In this document: positions 1-8,356 of the stretch, piece after piece
Layout: each line of letters starts with the position of its first letter
How positions within the stretch are numbered: position 1 is the first letter of the stretch
DNA from: CBDCMJ01 sp965224325
GTDB taxonomy: Bacteria > Chloroflexota > Dehalococcoidia > Lucifugimonadales > UBA3495
NCBI GenBank assembly: GCA_965224325.1
Contig: CBDCYT010000015.1
Location: 62,001-126,000, forward strand
Length of the DNA: 64,000 nt
Direction of reading: 5' to 3'
Program-made: the position numbers and the translations under genes
The notes under the pieces: model-generated
Databases searched by the model: none
Seen by the model: the letters and a program-made list of their open reading frames with translations, nothing else
Told to the model about the DNA's origin: nothing

Positions 1-575
1 TACGCCGCCCGGTTTCCGGTGGCCAGCTGTCCCATGATCGGCACCAGCCGGTGAAAATACAGGTTCAACGGACCACGCCTCCATCCCTCCGGCATGGGAC
101 TCAGTTCAAGTGTAGTTATGCGGCCGCCCGGCCGGACCACCCGCACCATTTCGGCCAGCGCCCGGTTCAGGTCAGGCATGTTCCGCAGACTAAATCCCGC
201 GGTGGCGCAAGCGAACGAGCCGTCCGGGAAGGGGAGCTCCAACGCGTCTCCCAATATCAGGGTGGTCTTATCGGCCAAGCCAAGAGCCTGGGCTTTGGCG
301 CGGCCCAAGGCAAGCATGTTGGGTAGAAGGTCCAACCCCACCGAGTGCTCGATTTCGGGTCTGCGGGCCAGGGCCAAAGCCAAGTCCGCAGTGCCCGTGG
401 CTATGTCCAGGGACATTCCGCTCAGGCCCTTGCTGGTGAGGCCCGCCGTTTGTTGCTTCCACCGCCGGTGCAACCCGGCGGTCATCAGGTCGTTCATAAA
501 GTCGTAGCGGCCGGCGATCCGGGTAAACAGGTCCGCGACGTACCGTTGCTTCGCCTCTCCCGTAAGCTGGGCCAT
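1..575 (-). CDS. ubiE: Demethylmenaquinone/ubiquinone methyltransferase UbiE/MenG, 3' part off the window
   Basis: SAM-dependent C-methyltransferase for the last step of menaquinone (or ubiquinone) synthesis. Reading the minus strand from an ATG at 575 gives MAQLTGEAKQRYVADLFTRI, then RYDFMNDLMTAGLHRRWK, the SAM-binding stretch LDIATGTADLALALARRP, a FSLRNMPDLNRALAEMVRV stretch and LELSPMPEGWRRGPLNLYFH, all typical of UbiE/MenG. The reading frame is open to base 1, so about the last 30-40 residues are missing. It lies downstream of ubiX, ubiA and ubiD on the same strand, which fits a quinone operon. Family is secure; whether the substrate is demethylmenaquinone is inferred from the neighbours. 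Confidence 0.9.
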   Translation of the reverse strand, partial: MAQLTGEAKQRYVADLFTRIAGRYDFMNDLMTAGLHRRWKQQTAGLTSKGLSGMSLDIATGTADLALALARRPEIEHSVGLDLLPNMLALGRAKAQALGLADKTTLILGDALELPFPDGSFACATAGFSLRNMPDLNRALAEMVRVVRPGGRITTLELSPMPEGWRRGPLNLYFHRLVPIMGQLATGNRAA

Positions 576-753
576 CAGAGTACGCCTGTAGGCTGCGTGG
601 GTTGTGGGGTCCCGATAAACGGACTGAGAGACAACTCCGGGCTTTGTATGTCACCGGGCCATTGTCCCAGCATTGGAGGAGGATTAGACAACAACGCCCA
701 CGCTTCTTCTCCAACGAGAACTCGGGGTGTTCCGTATGGGTACGTTACGGCTA

Positions 754-1341
754 TCAGTCTTCTCTTGCTTGGTAGCGAAAACCGGGCGGGAGGGTGTCCT
801 CTATTCCCAGAGCGACGAGGATGCGGCCCACCACGAAATCCACGATGTCTTCGATGGTCCGGGGCCGCAGGTAGAACGCGGGCTCAGGAGGCAGGATCAC
901 CGCCCCCAAGCGGCTTAGAGTCAGCAGATTCTCTAGGTGAACGCTATGGAGGGGCGTTTCCCGCGGGACGACAATCAATCGCCGGCCCTCTTTCAAGCAT
1001 ACGTCGGCGGCCCGGTGTACCAAGTGACCCGTAATTCCGTGGGCTATCGAGGCCACTGTGTTCATGCTGGCGGGCACTATGACCATGCCTCTGGCAGGGT
1101 AAGTGCCGCTGGCGATAGGGGCCCGCATGTCGTTTACGGGGTAGAATTTAAAGTTGGGATTTTCTTGCCACTCCAGGAGCGTGTCGCCAAAAGGCGCCCC
1201 CACTTCGTCCTGCCACACCATGCGAGCGCTGTTGGAGCACACTACGGCCGTGGCGACGTCTCGTCTTAACAGCGCCTCGACGGTGCGGAGGGCTAGCGCA
1301 GAGCCGCTGGACCCCGTTATTCCCACGATCACCGGCGGCAT
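754..1341 (-). CDS. ubiX: UbiX-family flavin prenyltransferase
   Basis: Makes prenylated FMN, the cofactor of UbiD decarboxylases, from FMN and dimethylallyl phosphate. The 195-residue product is the usual family length. It opens with VIVGITGSSGSALALRTVEAL, the FMN-binding GxTGxSG stretch, followed by VCSNSARMVWQDEVG and VIVPASMNTVASIAHGI, both UbiX-like. It lies between ubiA (upstream) and ubiE (downstream) and shares the locus with its natural client ubiD. In the futalosine menaquinone pathway of Streptomyces the UbiX-like partner is called MqnM; the same role is inferred here. Confidence 0.93.
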   Translation of the reverse strand: MPPVIVGITGSSGSALALRTVEALLRRDVATAVVCSNSARMVWQDEVGAPFGDTLLEWQENPNFKFYPVNDMRAPIASGTYPARGMVIVPASMNTVASIAHGITGHLVHRAADVCLKEGRRLIVVPRETPLHSVHLENLLTLSRLGAVILPPEPAFYLRPRTIEDIVDFVVGRILVALGIEDTLPPGFRYQARED

Positions 1342-1449
1342 GATGTTCCTTGGTCGCTGCGTTCTATGAGTATGCTGAGGTGATTCTCACTTGGCCAAGT
1401 GGGTTTTCCCGGTAGTTTGGCGTGGGTAAAAGTCTCTATATGCAACATG

Positions 1450-2355
1450 CTACAACACCACCGCCAGGGTCGTGAAAACCAGCAGTATCATCGCGATAAC
1501 GCTATTGTACTTGAAAAAAGGTGAATGCAGCTTGCTAACGTCATTGGGCCGCACCAGGCTGTTTTCAAAGCTTAGCAGGACCACCGCGATTGCCCAGCCG
1601 ATGATGTAGTAGGGCCCCAGGTTGAGCCACAGGCCCAACGCCAGCAGACAGGCCGCGGCACATACGTGTAGGCCTTTACACACCCAGAGCGCGGTGGCGA
1701 TACCGAATCTGCTGGGCAGGGAGTGGATGCCATGTGCCTTATCGAAGGCGTAATCAGAACAGCCGTAGACCACGTCGAACCCGCCGGCCCAGGTGGCGAC
1801 TGCTAAGGACAGGAGCACGGATTCCGGGTCAAACCGGCCGGTCACTGCGATCCAAGCCGCAGATGGAGAAATGCCTAAAGCGCAGCCCAGTAACAGGTGG
1901 CAGGACCAGGTGTGGTACTTAGCGTAGGAATACAGGACCACGTAGGCAGCTGCTACCGGGGCCAGGGCTAAGGCCAATTGGTTAAGCTGGGACGCGGCGA
2001 GGAAGAAGACACCGGCGGACACCAGCATCATGGCCAATATTTCTCGAGGTTTCAACAACCCCTGGGGAAGGTGGCGGTTGGCGGTTCGCGGGTTTAGCCG
2101 GTCTTCCTGGTGGTGTATCAGCCGGTTAGCCGACATACCCAGAGTGCGGGCTCCGGCCATGGCGACGGTTATCCAAACGAAAGGGCCCCATCCCGGCCAT
2201 CCACCAGCCGCTAGGACCATGCCCATATAGCCGAAGGGCATTGCGTACAGGGATTCCCAAACCCGGATGGCGCCCAGGTAGAGAGGCGCCTTTTCGGCGA
2301 TTACTCTGGGAAAGGCCGCCGCTCCGTGGACCCCGGCTTTTGCCAAATTCTCCAT
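1450..2355 (-). CDS. ubiA: UbiA-family polyprenyltransferase (MqnP-like)
   Basis: Membrane prenyltransferase that attaches the isoprenoid tail to an aromatic acid. The 301 residues are mostly hydrophobic, with about eight membrane segments. The first Asp-rich motif appears as NRLIHHQEDRLNPRTANR (residues 77-94) and the second as YGCSDYAFDKAHGIHSLPSR. In the first motif a position that is normally Asp (NRIIDREID in relatives) is His81, an unusual substitution that leaves Asp85. The gene sits 142 bases after ubiD and 108 before ubiX on the same strand. Together these match the mqnL-mqnP-mqnM trio of the futalosine pathway; 4-hydroxybenzoate as substrate cannot be excluded. Confidence 0.9.
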   Translation of the reverse strand: MENLAKAGVHGAAAFPRVIAEKAPLYLGAIRVWESLYAMPFGYMGMVLAAGGWPGWGPFVWITVAMAGARTLGMSANRLIHHQEDRLNPRTANRHLPQGLLKPREILAMMLVSAGVFFLAASQLNQLALALAPVAAAYVVLYSYAKYHTWSCHLLLGCALGISPSAAWIAVTGRFDPESVLLSLAVATWAGGFDVVYGCSDYAFDKAHGIHSLPSRFGIATALWVCKGLHVCAAACLLALGLWLNLGPYYIIGWAIAVVLLSFENSLVRPNDVSKLHSPFFKYNSVIAMILLVFTTLAVVL

Positions 2356-2497
2356 AGCTCCCAGTTAGGCTGTGCCCGGTGTCGCCTCTGTGCTGAGATC
2401 AATGCGCCCTTGATGATTGATCTGATGATTGATCGAGTTCCACTCTTGGCTCGACATAACTGGGCTATATATTCGTTGGGGGCTCACGGAGACAGCA

Positions 2498-3955
2498 TCA
2501 ACGGATACCGTAGTCATCCCACTTGCGGTCCACCAATTCCTTGATTTCCGGAGACATGACGATGTCCGGCGGCCACTCCTGCTGCCGGCCTTCCAACGGA
2601 CCTTTGATAGTGGCGTCGATGCCCAGCTTGCTGCCGAATTTTGGTGTCGGCGAGCCAACATCCAGGTCGTCGATGGGCCCATTGAAGATAACCAAGTCCT
2701 GGGCCGGGTCGATGTTGTTAGCAACCCGCCACACTACTTCCGACGGGTCATGCACGTTTACAGAGTGGTCCACTACCACGATGGTCTTTGCCAAACTCAG
2801 CAGCCCCAATCCCCATAGCCCGCTCATCACCTTCCGGGCATGGCCGGGAAACTCTTTCTTGATGGAAACAATGACCAGGTTGTGGAATACGCCTTCAGCG
2901 GGCATGTTGATATCCACTATTTCCGGCAGCACCAATTTTAGAGCAGGCAGAAATACCCGTTCCGAAACCTTCCCCATCCAGTAATCTTCCATTGGCGGAC
3001 GCCCCACCACCACTGCCGGATAGATGGGCTGCCGCCTACGAGTCACGCAATTGACGTGGAATACAGGGTACGAATCGGTCATGGAGTAATAGCCGGTGTG
3101 GTCTCCAAAGGGCCCCTCCATCCGCTCCTCCCCGGGTACTACGTATCCTTCCAGCACGATTTCAGCTTGGGCCGGAACCAGCAGGTCAACGGTCTTCCCC
3201 TTGACCAACTCAACCCCCTCTTCCCGCAAAAATCCGGCCACCGTCATTTCGTCCACGTCCGGTGGCAGCGGGGCCGACCCCGTCCAGATAGTGGCCGGGT
3301 CACCGCCCAAAGCCACCGCCACCTCCATGCGGCCGTCGCCTCGCTCTGCGCTCAGACGATAATGGTGGGTGCCCACCTTATGGGTTTGCCAGTGCATGCC
3401 GGTGGTGTTACGGTCGTACACCTGAAGCCGGTAAGTGCCGTAATTTTGTACGCCGGTCTGGGGATTCCGAGTGATCACTAGGGGCAAAGTGATAAACCGG
3501 CCCCCATCCAGGGGCCAGCACTTGAGGACCGGGAACTGGAATAGGTCGACCTCGTCTCCGTGGTAGACCACCTCTTGACACGGTGCGTTGCCCACGGTCT
3601 TGGGTTGGAACGAACCCAAGTGCACCAATTGCCCCAGCGTACGAAGCTTGTTGATCAGGCCTTCAGGCGGGCCGTGCCTGAGTTGCAATAGGCCTTGAAC
3701 CCGGTCCACCAATTCATCCAGGCTGTCCACCCCCAGGGCCCAAGCCATGCGCTGGTCTGAGCCGAAAATGTTAATTAAAACGGGGATGTCGTAACCCGCC
3801 ACGTTTTCGAACAGCAGGGCGGGTCCACCTCCCTTGACGACCCGGTCCGCTATCTCCGTTATTTCTAGGTCCCAGCTGACGAGGGTCTTGACGCGGCGGA
3901 GCTCGTTCTTTTGCTCCAGGAACGCGATGAACTCCCTCAGGTCTTTAAATTTCAT
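2498..3955 (-). CDS. ubiD: UbiD-family decarboxylase (MqnL-like)
   Basis: prFMN-dependent decarboxylase acting on a prenylated or unprenylated aromatic acid of quinone synthesis. The 485-residue length is typical. Recognisable blocks are DGGRFITLPLVITRNPQTG, GTYRLQVYDRNTTGMHWQ, the EGPFGDHTGYYS region and PAVVVGRPPMEDYWMGKVSE. It is the first gene of the minus-strand quinone operon with ubiA, ubiX and ubiE downstream; UbiX would supply its cofactor. The start ATG (MKFKDLREFIAFLEQ) matches the family N-terminus. Confidence 0.93.
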   Translation of the reverse strand: MKFKDLREFIAFLEQKNELRRVKTLVSWDLEITEIADRVVKGGGPALLFENVAGYDIPVLINIFGSDQRMAWALGVDSLDELVDRVQGLLQLRHGPPEGLINKLRTLGQLVHLGSFQPKTVGNAPCQEVVYHGDEVDLFQFPVLKCWPLDGGRFITLPLVITRNPQTGVQNYGTYRLQVYDRNTTGMHWQTHKVGTHHYRLSAERGDGRMEVAVALGGDPATIWTGSAPLPPDVDEMTVAGFLREEGVELVKGKTVDLLVPAQAEIVLEGYVVPGEERMEGPFGDHTGYYSMTDSYPVFHVNCVTRRRQPIYPAVVVGRPPMEDYWMGKVSERVFLPALKLVLPEIVDINMPAEGVFHNLVIVSIKKEFPGHARKVMSGLWGLGLLSLAKTIVVVDHSVNVHDPSEVVWRVANNIDPAQDLVIFNGPIDDLDVGSPTPKFGSKLGIDATIKGPLEGRQQEWPPDIVMSPEIKELVDRKWDDYGIR

Positions 3956-4220
3956 ACCGCAGCCTCAGTGGAATAGGTGAGAACGCAAGGCCTAGGGAAT
4001 GGGCAAGCCACGACCACGATGCCGTCCAGGGGTCAGGCCCCGTTCGGACTCACACGGATCAAGCCAAGGCCTTGCAATTGTAGCGGTTTTCCTCGTTGGC
4101 GTTCAACTTGAAGCATGAGGAAGGGTGCTCAGGCGAACGGAGGACGGTTGGGGGTGGATTTGGTGGACGCGCCCTGATAGACGTGGAAGGAAGGTGGCTG
4201 TTTATGGGGAAGGAGTGTGC

Positions 4221-4274
4221 CCGGGGGGTAAAATCGGAGTTGGACTCGAGTCCAGCGCCAATTTTACCCCCCGG
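4221..4274. repeat. Long perfect-looking inverted repeat (cruciform-prone), possible terminator
   Basis: Two 17-base arms, 4221-4237 and 4258-4274, pair with one mismatch (CCGGGGGGTAAAATCGG against the reverse complement of CCAATTTTACCCCCCGG). The spacer itself contains the 14-base palindrome TGGACTCGAGTCCA at 4241-4254. It lies just after the stop of the minus-strand zinc-ribbon gene, so it could stop transcription, but no clear T-run follows on that strand. A small mobile palindrome is the alternative. Confidence 0.6.
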
Positions 4275-4285
4275 TTATTATAAAC

Positions 4286-4627
4286 TTAGAAGCTTGAGGA
4301 TTCGGTCCGCATTTTACCGAAGCAATCGCTGCAATAGACCGGCCGGTCGCCCCTGGGCCTAAAGGGCACCGTGGCGTCGTTGCCGCACTCGGCGCACACA
4401 ATGGGGTACATCTCTCTGGGGGAGTCCTGGAACATACCGCCGCCGCCTCCGCCACCACCGCCGCCTCCGCCACCACGCTGTTCGGTGCGGCGGACTGCCC
4501 GGCAGCTACGGCAGCGCTTGGGCTCGTTGGAAAATCCCCGGGCGTTGAAGAATTCCTGTTCGCCCGCCGTGAAGATGAATTCGCCCCCACACTCCACGCA
4601 GATGAGGGTCCTATCTGACAGTGCCAC
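4286..4627 (-). CDS. Zinc-ribbon protein with CxxC pairs and poly-Gly linker
   Basis: A 113-residue soluble protein with two zinc knuckle halves: CVECGGEFIFTAGEQEFFNARG followed by CRSCRAVRR, and near the C-terminus CAECGNDATVPFRP with CSDCFGKMR. The halves are joined by a run of about 13 glycines, encoded by a GGC/GGT-type trinucleotide tract (about 4438-4480). The first half belongs to the CxxC-x17-CxxC zinc-binding family common in Chloroflexota. Function is unknown, probably nucleic acid or ribosome associated. The start is GTG at 4627, chosen because a strong AAGGAGGT lies just upstream. The tract length may vary by slippage. Confidence 0.8.
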   Translation of the reverse strand: MALSDRTLICVECGGEFIFTAGEQEFFNARGFSNEPKRCRSCRAVRRTEQRGGGGGGGGGGGGGMFQDSPREMYPIVCAECGNDATVPFRPRGDRPVYCSDCFGKMRTESSSF

Positions 4628-4807
4628 TGGTTGACCTCCTTGTAGTCACAATGTGCTAGGGGGTTGGCTCAGTAGGTCAACCGGCGCCGGTTGTTGCGAC
4701 TCTTCGGACCACATATAGATTAGCTACCATGGATAACCTAACGTGTGCCTAGCGTCCCTATTATACCCGCCACTGCAATATATGCAACCCGATCGAAACA
4801 TAGGCAA

Positions 4808-4944
4808 CTGTTCAGAGTTGGTGAGTCCAATTTGCCGAAAGCCGCCTGAAGCCGTTTCACAACCGTCGGGCTGAGCGTCAGCAGCGGAGATTCAACCTCT
4901 AATTAGTGGCCGCTGGACACTCGGAACCACTCGAGTCTGAACAG
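4808..4944 (-). repeat. MITE-like intergenic repeat, copy 1 (137 bp)
   Basis: Bounded by CTGTTCAGA (4808) and TCTGAACAG (ends 4944), an exact terminal inverted repeat. Reverse-complemented it aligns along its length with the copy at 17533-17660 and with those at 59094-59229 and 32705-34592 (split). Shared core blocks include GCTGCTGACGCTCAG, TGAAACGGCTT and GGCTTTCGGC. No ORF is inside. It occupies most of the gene-free stretch 4628-5078; the rest of that stretch shows nothing recognisable. Confidence 0.85.
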
Positions 4945-5078
4945 TCACGAACATCGACTCAGTACCCCACGGTTCCCTGCTCAGGTCGTTAATCCGTTTG
5001 ACGAGCCGGTTGACTCGGAAATGCGGTCCTTCTTGGGGGCGCTTCAGGCAAGATACCTGGCCGGTGCCTCAGGCAGGT

Positions 5079-6179
5079 TTAATCTTGGACTAAGAAGCAA
5101 GAAGAAGCCTTGAATATCGCCCACAGGACTGTCCCCGGCCGAATCTCCATTTCGTCCAACGCACCTCCGGTGATCTGGGCCCGGATGGGAACGCCGCAGT
5201 CCAGCGTCACCTCGTACCCGGGCGGGCGCAGCTCGACACTAGTTACCTCGCCGCGGATCCGGTTTCGCGCCGTAGAGCCGGTCAACTCTTGGTTGGCGAG
5301 GATGATGTCGGAAGACTTGACGGCTACAGTAACCCGGTCTTGTGTGACCCGGCCTTGGTCCAGTGTCGTCGAAGACTCATCGAGGGCTGCCTCAATACGC
5401 AAACCTCCACCGGCGCACACCATGGTCCCATCTCTGGGGTTGCGGCTCTTCACGTTCAAATGGAATAGGTTTTCGACTCCCACCAGGTTAGCCACCCTGC
5501 CCTGCCCCGGTTGTCCCAGCACGTCCAGCGGGCGGCCGCCGGCCAATCGCTTTCCCTCGCTGATTACCTGGACTGAATCTCCCAAGGCCAACGCTTCCTC
5601 CCGCTCGTGGGTAACCAGGAGCACCGGGACACGGGCCCTGGCGAACATGGCTCGAAATTCCCTTCTAAATATACGGCGAAGTTCCATGTCCAAAGACGAG
5701 AACGGTTCGTCCAGAAGCAACACCTCCGGGTTCGGGGCGAGGGCGCGGGCCAAGGCCACGCGCTGCTGTTGCCCACCCGACAGCTCCGTGGGGCGACGCT
5801 GGTCCATGCCGTCCAAATGCAGGGCGCTGATCAATTCCTTGACTCTTTCGCCAGCCGCCTGCCGGGGCCAATGTCCGAGCCCGTAGGCTATGTTTTTGGC
5901 CAAGGTCAAGTGGGGGAACAGGTTGTATTGCTGCGTCAGGTATCCGGCCCGCCGCCGGTGTGTGGGCACCGACACGCCCCGTTCACCGTCGTACACCACC
6001 TTCCCGCCGATCTCGATGTGGCCCCGGTTCGGCGTCAACAGCCCCGCGATGGCCCGCAACGTGGAGGTTTTACCGGCCCCTGAAGGACCGAAGAGGACCA
6101 AAACCTCCCCTGGTTCGATGCTCCAATCAGCCTCCAGGTCGAAGGTCCCAACCTGGCAAGCCATCCAACCCCGGGTCAT
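5079..6179 (-). CDS. modC: Molybdate ABC transporter ATPase ModC
   Basis: ATP-binding subunit powering molybdate (or tungstate) import. The 366-residue protein has Walker A GPSGAGKTST (about residues 32-41), the signature LSGGQQQRVALARAL, Walker B LLLDEPFSSLD and the switch histidine in LLVTHEREEAL. The C-terminal third is a TOBE-like domain, consistent with the oxyanion-transporter ATPases. Its ATG is preceded by GGAGGGG. modB ends 122 bases upstream and modA overlaps modB, so all three form one operon. Confidence 0.93.
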   Translation of the reverse strand: MTRGWMACQVGTFDLEADWSIEPGEVLVLFGPSGAGKTSTLRAIAGLLTPNRGHIEIGGKVVYDGERGVSVPTHRRRAGYLTQQYNLFPHLTLAKNIAYGLGHWPRQAAGERVKELISALHLDGMDQRRPTELSGGQQQRVALARALAPNPEVLLLDEPFSSLDMELRRIFRREFRAMFARARVPVLLVTHEREEALALGDSVQVISEGKRLAGGRPLDVLGQPGQGRVANLVGVENLFHLNVKSRNPRDGTMVCAGGGLRIEAALDESSTTLDQGRVTQDRVTVAVKSSDIILANQELTGSTARNRIRGEVTSVELRPPGYEVTLDCGVPIRAQITGGALDEMEIRPGTVLWAIFKASSCFLVQD

Positions 6180-6301
6180 TTCCCCCTCCTATCGCCCTAC
6201 GCCGTCCCCGGCAAAAAGCAGGGCCGCCTCCTTGCTAATTGGTTGACAACCGTCAGTGCTGACGTCAGCTCTACTTGATAGCAGCATGCCTGACCCGGCC
6301 G

Positions 6302-7129
6302 TCACTGCTGGGCCTGCCAACGGCGCCTGGCCACCAGTCCCAGCGCCAACAGGACTGCCGCCGCGCCGGCCACCAACAGCGCCGATAGCGCCAAGGCCGT
6401 ATCCAGACTGGTCTCCATAGCGGTCATGATGGCCAAGGGCATAGTCTGGGTCTTGCCGGTGAGGTTCCCGGCGAACATGACGGTTGCTCCGAATTCGGCT
6501 ATTGCCCTGGCCCATGCTAGGGTCAGGCCGGTGAGGATAGACGGTGCGGCCAAAGGTAGAGTCATCCGCCAAAAGGTCCACCAGGGAGATACTCCCAGGG
6601 TCTGAGATATGTCTTCGTGGTCTCGCGGCACGGACTGAAACCCCAACTTGGCGGCCCGGACATAAAAAGGCGACGCAACAAATAGTTGGGCAAAGATGAC
6701 CGCCGCAGTCGTAAAGGGCAAAGTAATACCCAAGTCGTGCAACGCCGAACCCAGTATGCCTTGGCGGCCAAACGCCATCAGCATCGCCACTCCGGCCACC
6801 ACCGGAGGGATCACCAGGGGCAGCTCAACCAGGGTGTCCACCACTTTGAAAATCGGCGACTTGCCCCTGGCCAATAGATAAGCGAAGGGTGTTCCAACCA
6901 GTACCACGATCAGCAGGCTAATCGCGCTGGTTACCACCGATAGTCTGAGGGCGGTGAGGGCCGGCTCACCGCTCAAGCTGGCGAAGAAGCTCTCTTGCTG
7001 AGCGGCGCGGAACAACAGCGCCCCAACGGGCAACCCGATGAATCCGACGTACAGCAACGTGCCCGCAGTCCCTAAACCACCAAGGGCGCTCGGTGCCCGA
7101 AGCGCCCCGGGTCTCCAGGTCAAGGCCAC
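6302..7129 (-). CDS. modB: Molybdate ABC transporter permease ModB
   Basis: Inner-membrane permease of the molybdate importer, 275 residues with about six transmembrane segments. It contains the ABC permease EAA-type loop LGVSPWWTFWRMTLPLAAPSI and the preceding block LPLVIPPVVAGVAMLMAFG typical of ModB/CysT. The GTG start overlaps the end of modA by 10 bases (GTGGCCTTGA), showing translational coupling. Confidence 0.93.
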   Translation of the reverse strand: MALTWRPGALRAPSALGGLGTAGTLLYVGFIGLPVGALLFRAAQQESFFASLSGEPALTALRLSVVTSAISLLIVVLVGTPFAYLLARGKSPIFKVVDTLVELPLVIPPVVAGVAMLMAFGRQGILGSALHDLGITLPFTTAAVIFAQLFVASPFYVRAAKLGFQSVPRDHEDISQTLGVSPWWTFWRMTLPLAAPSILTGLTLAWARAIAEFGATVMFAGNLTGKTQTMPLAIMTAMETSLDTALALSALLVAGAAAVLLALGLVARRRWQAQQ

Positions 7130-8205
7130 TGCGGCGTGCCTCCGGACCCTTCAATTTCTCCGAGACGCTGTTTGGCGGCGCCCACAGCGAAGCTTGCGCC
7201 GGCGCCCATCATCCCCGGATCTTGGGAGCCGTTCCACGTGGGCCGGTGTCCGGCTTCAGGTCCGGCTGGCGCAGGACCGAAACCGTGCTCTTGAAGGATG
7301 GACTGTCCTTCAGGGGAGGTCAAAAAATCAATGAACGCCTCCGCCATCGACCGTTGGGATCCATCGCGCAGGATGGCTACGGGATAGGCGGCCTCCACGT
7401 TAGCCCTATTGGGCAAAGGAATTACCCTTACGCCAGAGGCCGGGGTGGCGTCGGTGAGATACACCATTCCGGCGTCCGCTTCGCCCAACGCCACCTTTTG
7501 CAGCACGCTTCGCACGTTTGGTTCATGAGAGACCACGTTAGCCAGGACCCGCTCCGAGAAACGTGGTCCAAAGCTGGGATCCTCAGCCAAACTTGCTATC
7601 ACCGTCCGGGAGTAGCTTCCGGCAGGCACTTCGGGCTGGGCCAATACCAGCTTGGCCCCCTTCCCGGCCAGATCGGCCAGCGATTGGATACCGGAAGCGT
7701 CCCCGGAAACTTCCATAGAAGGCGCAGGAGAAGGCCCAGGCGGAGGCCCAGGCGGGAGTTCGTCCCTGCTGTGGCCCCCTGATTCCCCCCCGGCCCGGGT
7801 GGACGCAATCACCACCATGGCGTTGCTGGCGAAGTTCACCGGCGCGCTAAAGAGCAGTCCAATGGTCTCCACCTTACTCATCTGCCGTGGGTCGGCTGAG
7901 GCATACAGGTCAGCGCTGGCGCCGTGCTCGAGCTGAACGCGCAACTGTTGGCTGCCGGCAAAGTTCAGGGCTACCGAGATTTCCGGATGGGCGGCTTCAA
8001 AGGACGTGGCCACTGCTTTGAAGGCCTCGGTGAGTGACGAGGCGGCAAAGATTGTTAACGTCTCTCCGTTTCCCGAGGTTGCCCCTGTTGAGCAAGCTAC
8101 AGTGAAAGCCAAGACTGCCGTTATAGCCAAGACTAACGTCGCAGTAGAGAGGGGCAGCAGACGGCTCAAGACCCCTTCAACATAGCGCCTGGAATTACAG
8201 CCCAA
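7120..8205 (-). CDS. modA: Molybdate-binding lipoprotein ModA
   Basis: Periplasmic-type substrate-binding lipoprotein for molybdate. A hydrophobic signal ends in the lipobox FTVACS with the lipidated Cys at about residue 38. The mature part begins LTIFAASSLTEAFKAVATSFE and continues GSQQLRVQLEHGASADLYASA, both strong ModA hallmarks. At 361 residues it is about 100 longer than usual: there is a Pro/Gly-rich insertion (ELPPGPPPGPSPAPS) in the middle and a low-complexity C-terminal tail. The start is uncertain: the longest frame opens with TTG at 8205, and a later TTG preceded by GAAGGGG would remove 12 residues. Confidence 0.9.
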   Translation of the reverse strand: MGCNSRRYVEGVLSRLLPLSTATLVLAITAVLAFTVACSTGATSGNGETLTIFAASSLTEAFKAVATSFEAAHPEISVALNFAGSQQLRVQLEHGASADLYASADPRQMSKVETIGLLFSAPVNFASNAMVVIASTRAGGESGGHSRDELPPGPPPGPSPAPSMEVSGDASGIQSLADLAGKGAKLVLAQPEVPAGSYSRTVIASLAEDPSFGPRFSERVLANVVSHEPNVRSVLQKVALGEADAGMVYLTDATPASGVRVIPLPNRANVEAAYPVAILRDGSQRSMAEAFIDFLTSPEGQSILQEHGFGPAPAGPEAGHRPTWNGSQDPGMMGAGASFAVGAAKQRLGEIEGSGGTPQWP

Positions 8206-8316
8206 TTCGCCGTTAGCCTCCGGGTCCGCCGATAGCTGAATATCCGCCCATGCTCTTTCGATAGCTGGGTGCTGATTGCTCTGTGTTGGTCATAACTTAA
8301 CCTCCGAATTGTAGTT

Positions 8317-8341
8317 TAAACTTGATATATTGACAAGTTTA
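8317..8341. promoter_or_regulatory. Perfect 8-bp inverted repeat, likely operator of the mod regulator
   Basis: TAAACTTG and CAAGTTTA, perfectly complementary arms with a 9-base spacer, sit between divergently transcribed modA and the XRE/PBP-like regulator. A TTGACA hexamer (8330-8335) lies inside the repeat, so a bound regulator would block RNA polymerase. This is the expected site for an autoregulated molybdate-responsive repressor; binding is inferred. Confidence 0.6.
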
Positions 8342-8356
8342 CTGTACTTTATCGAT

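Noticed and set aside
268..714. 148-codon minus-strand open frame over the ubiE start
   Set aside because: It is in a different frame from the clear UbiE protein (ATG 575) and has no domain.
4437..4480. Poly-Gly/Pro coding tract as assembly error
   Set aside because: The frame stays open with both zinc-ribbon halves intact, so the glycine linker is believable.
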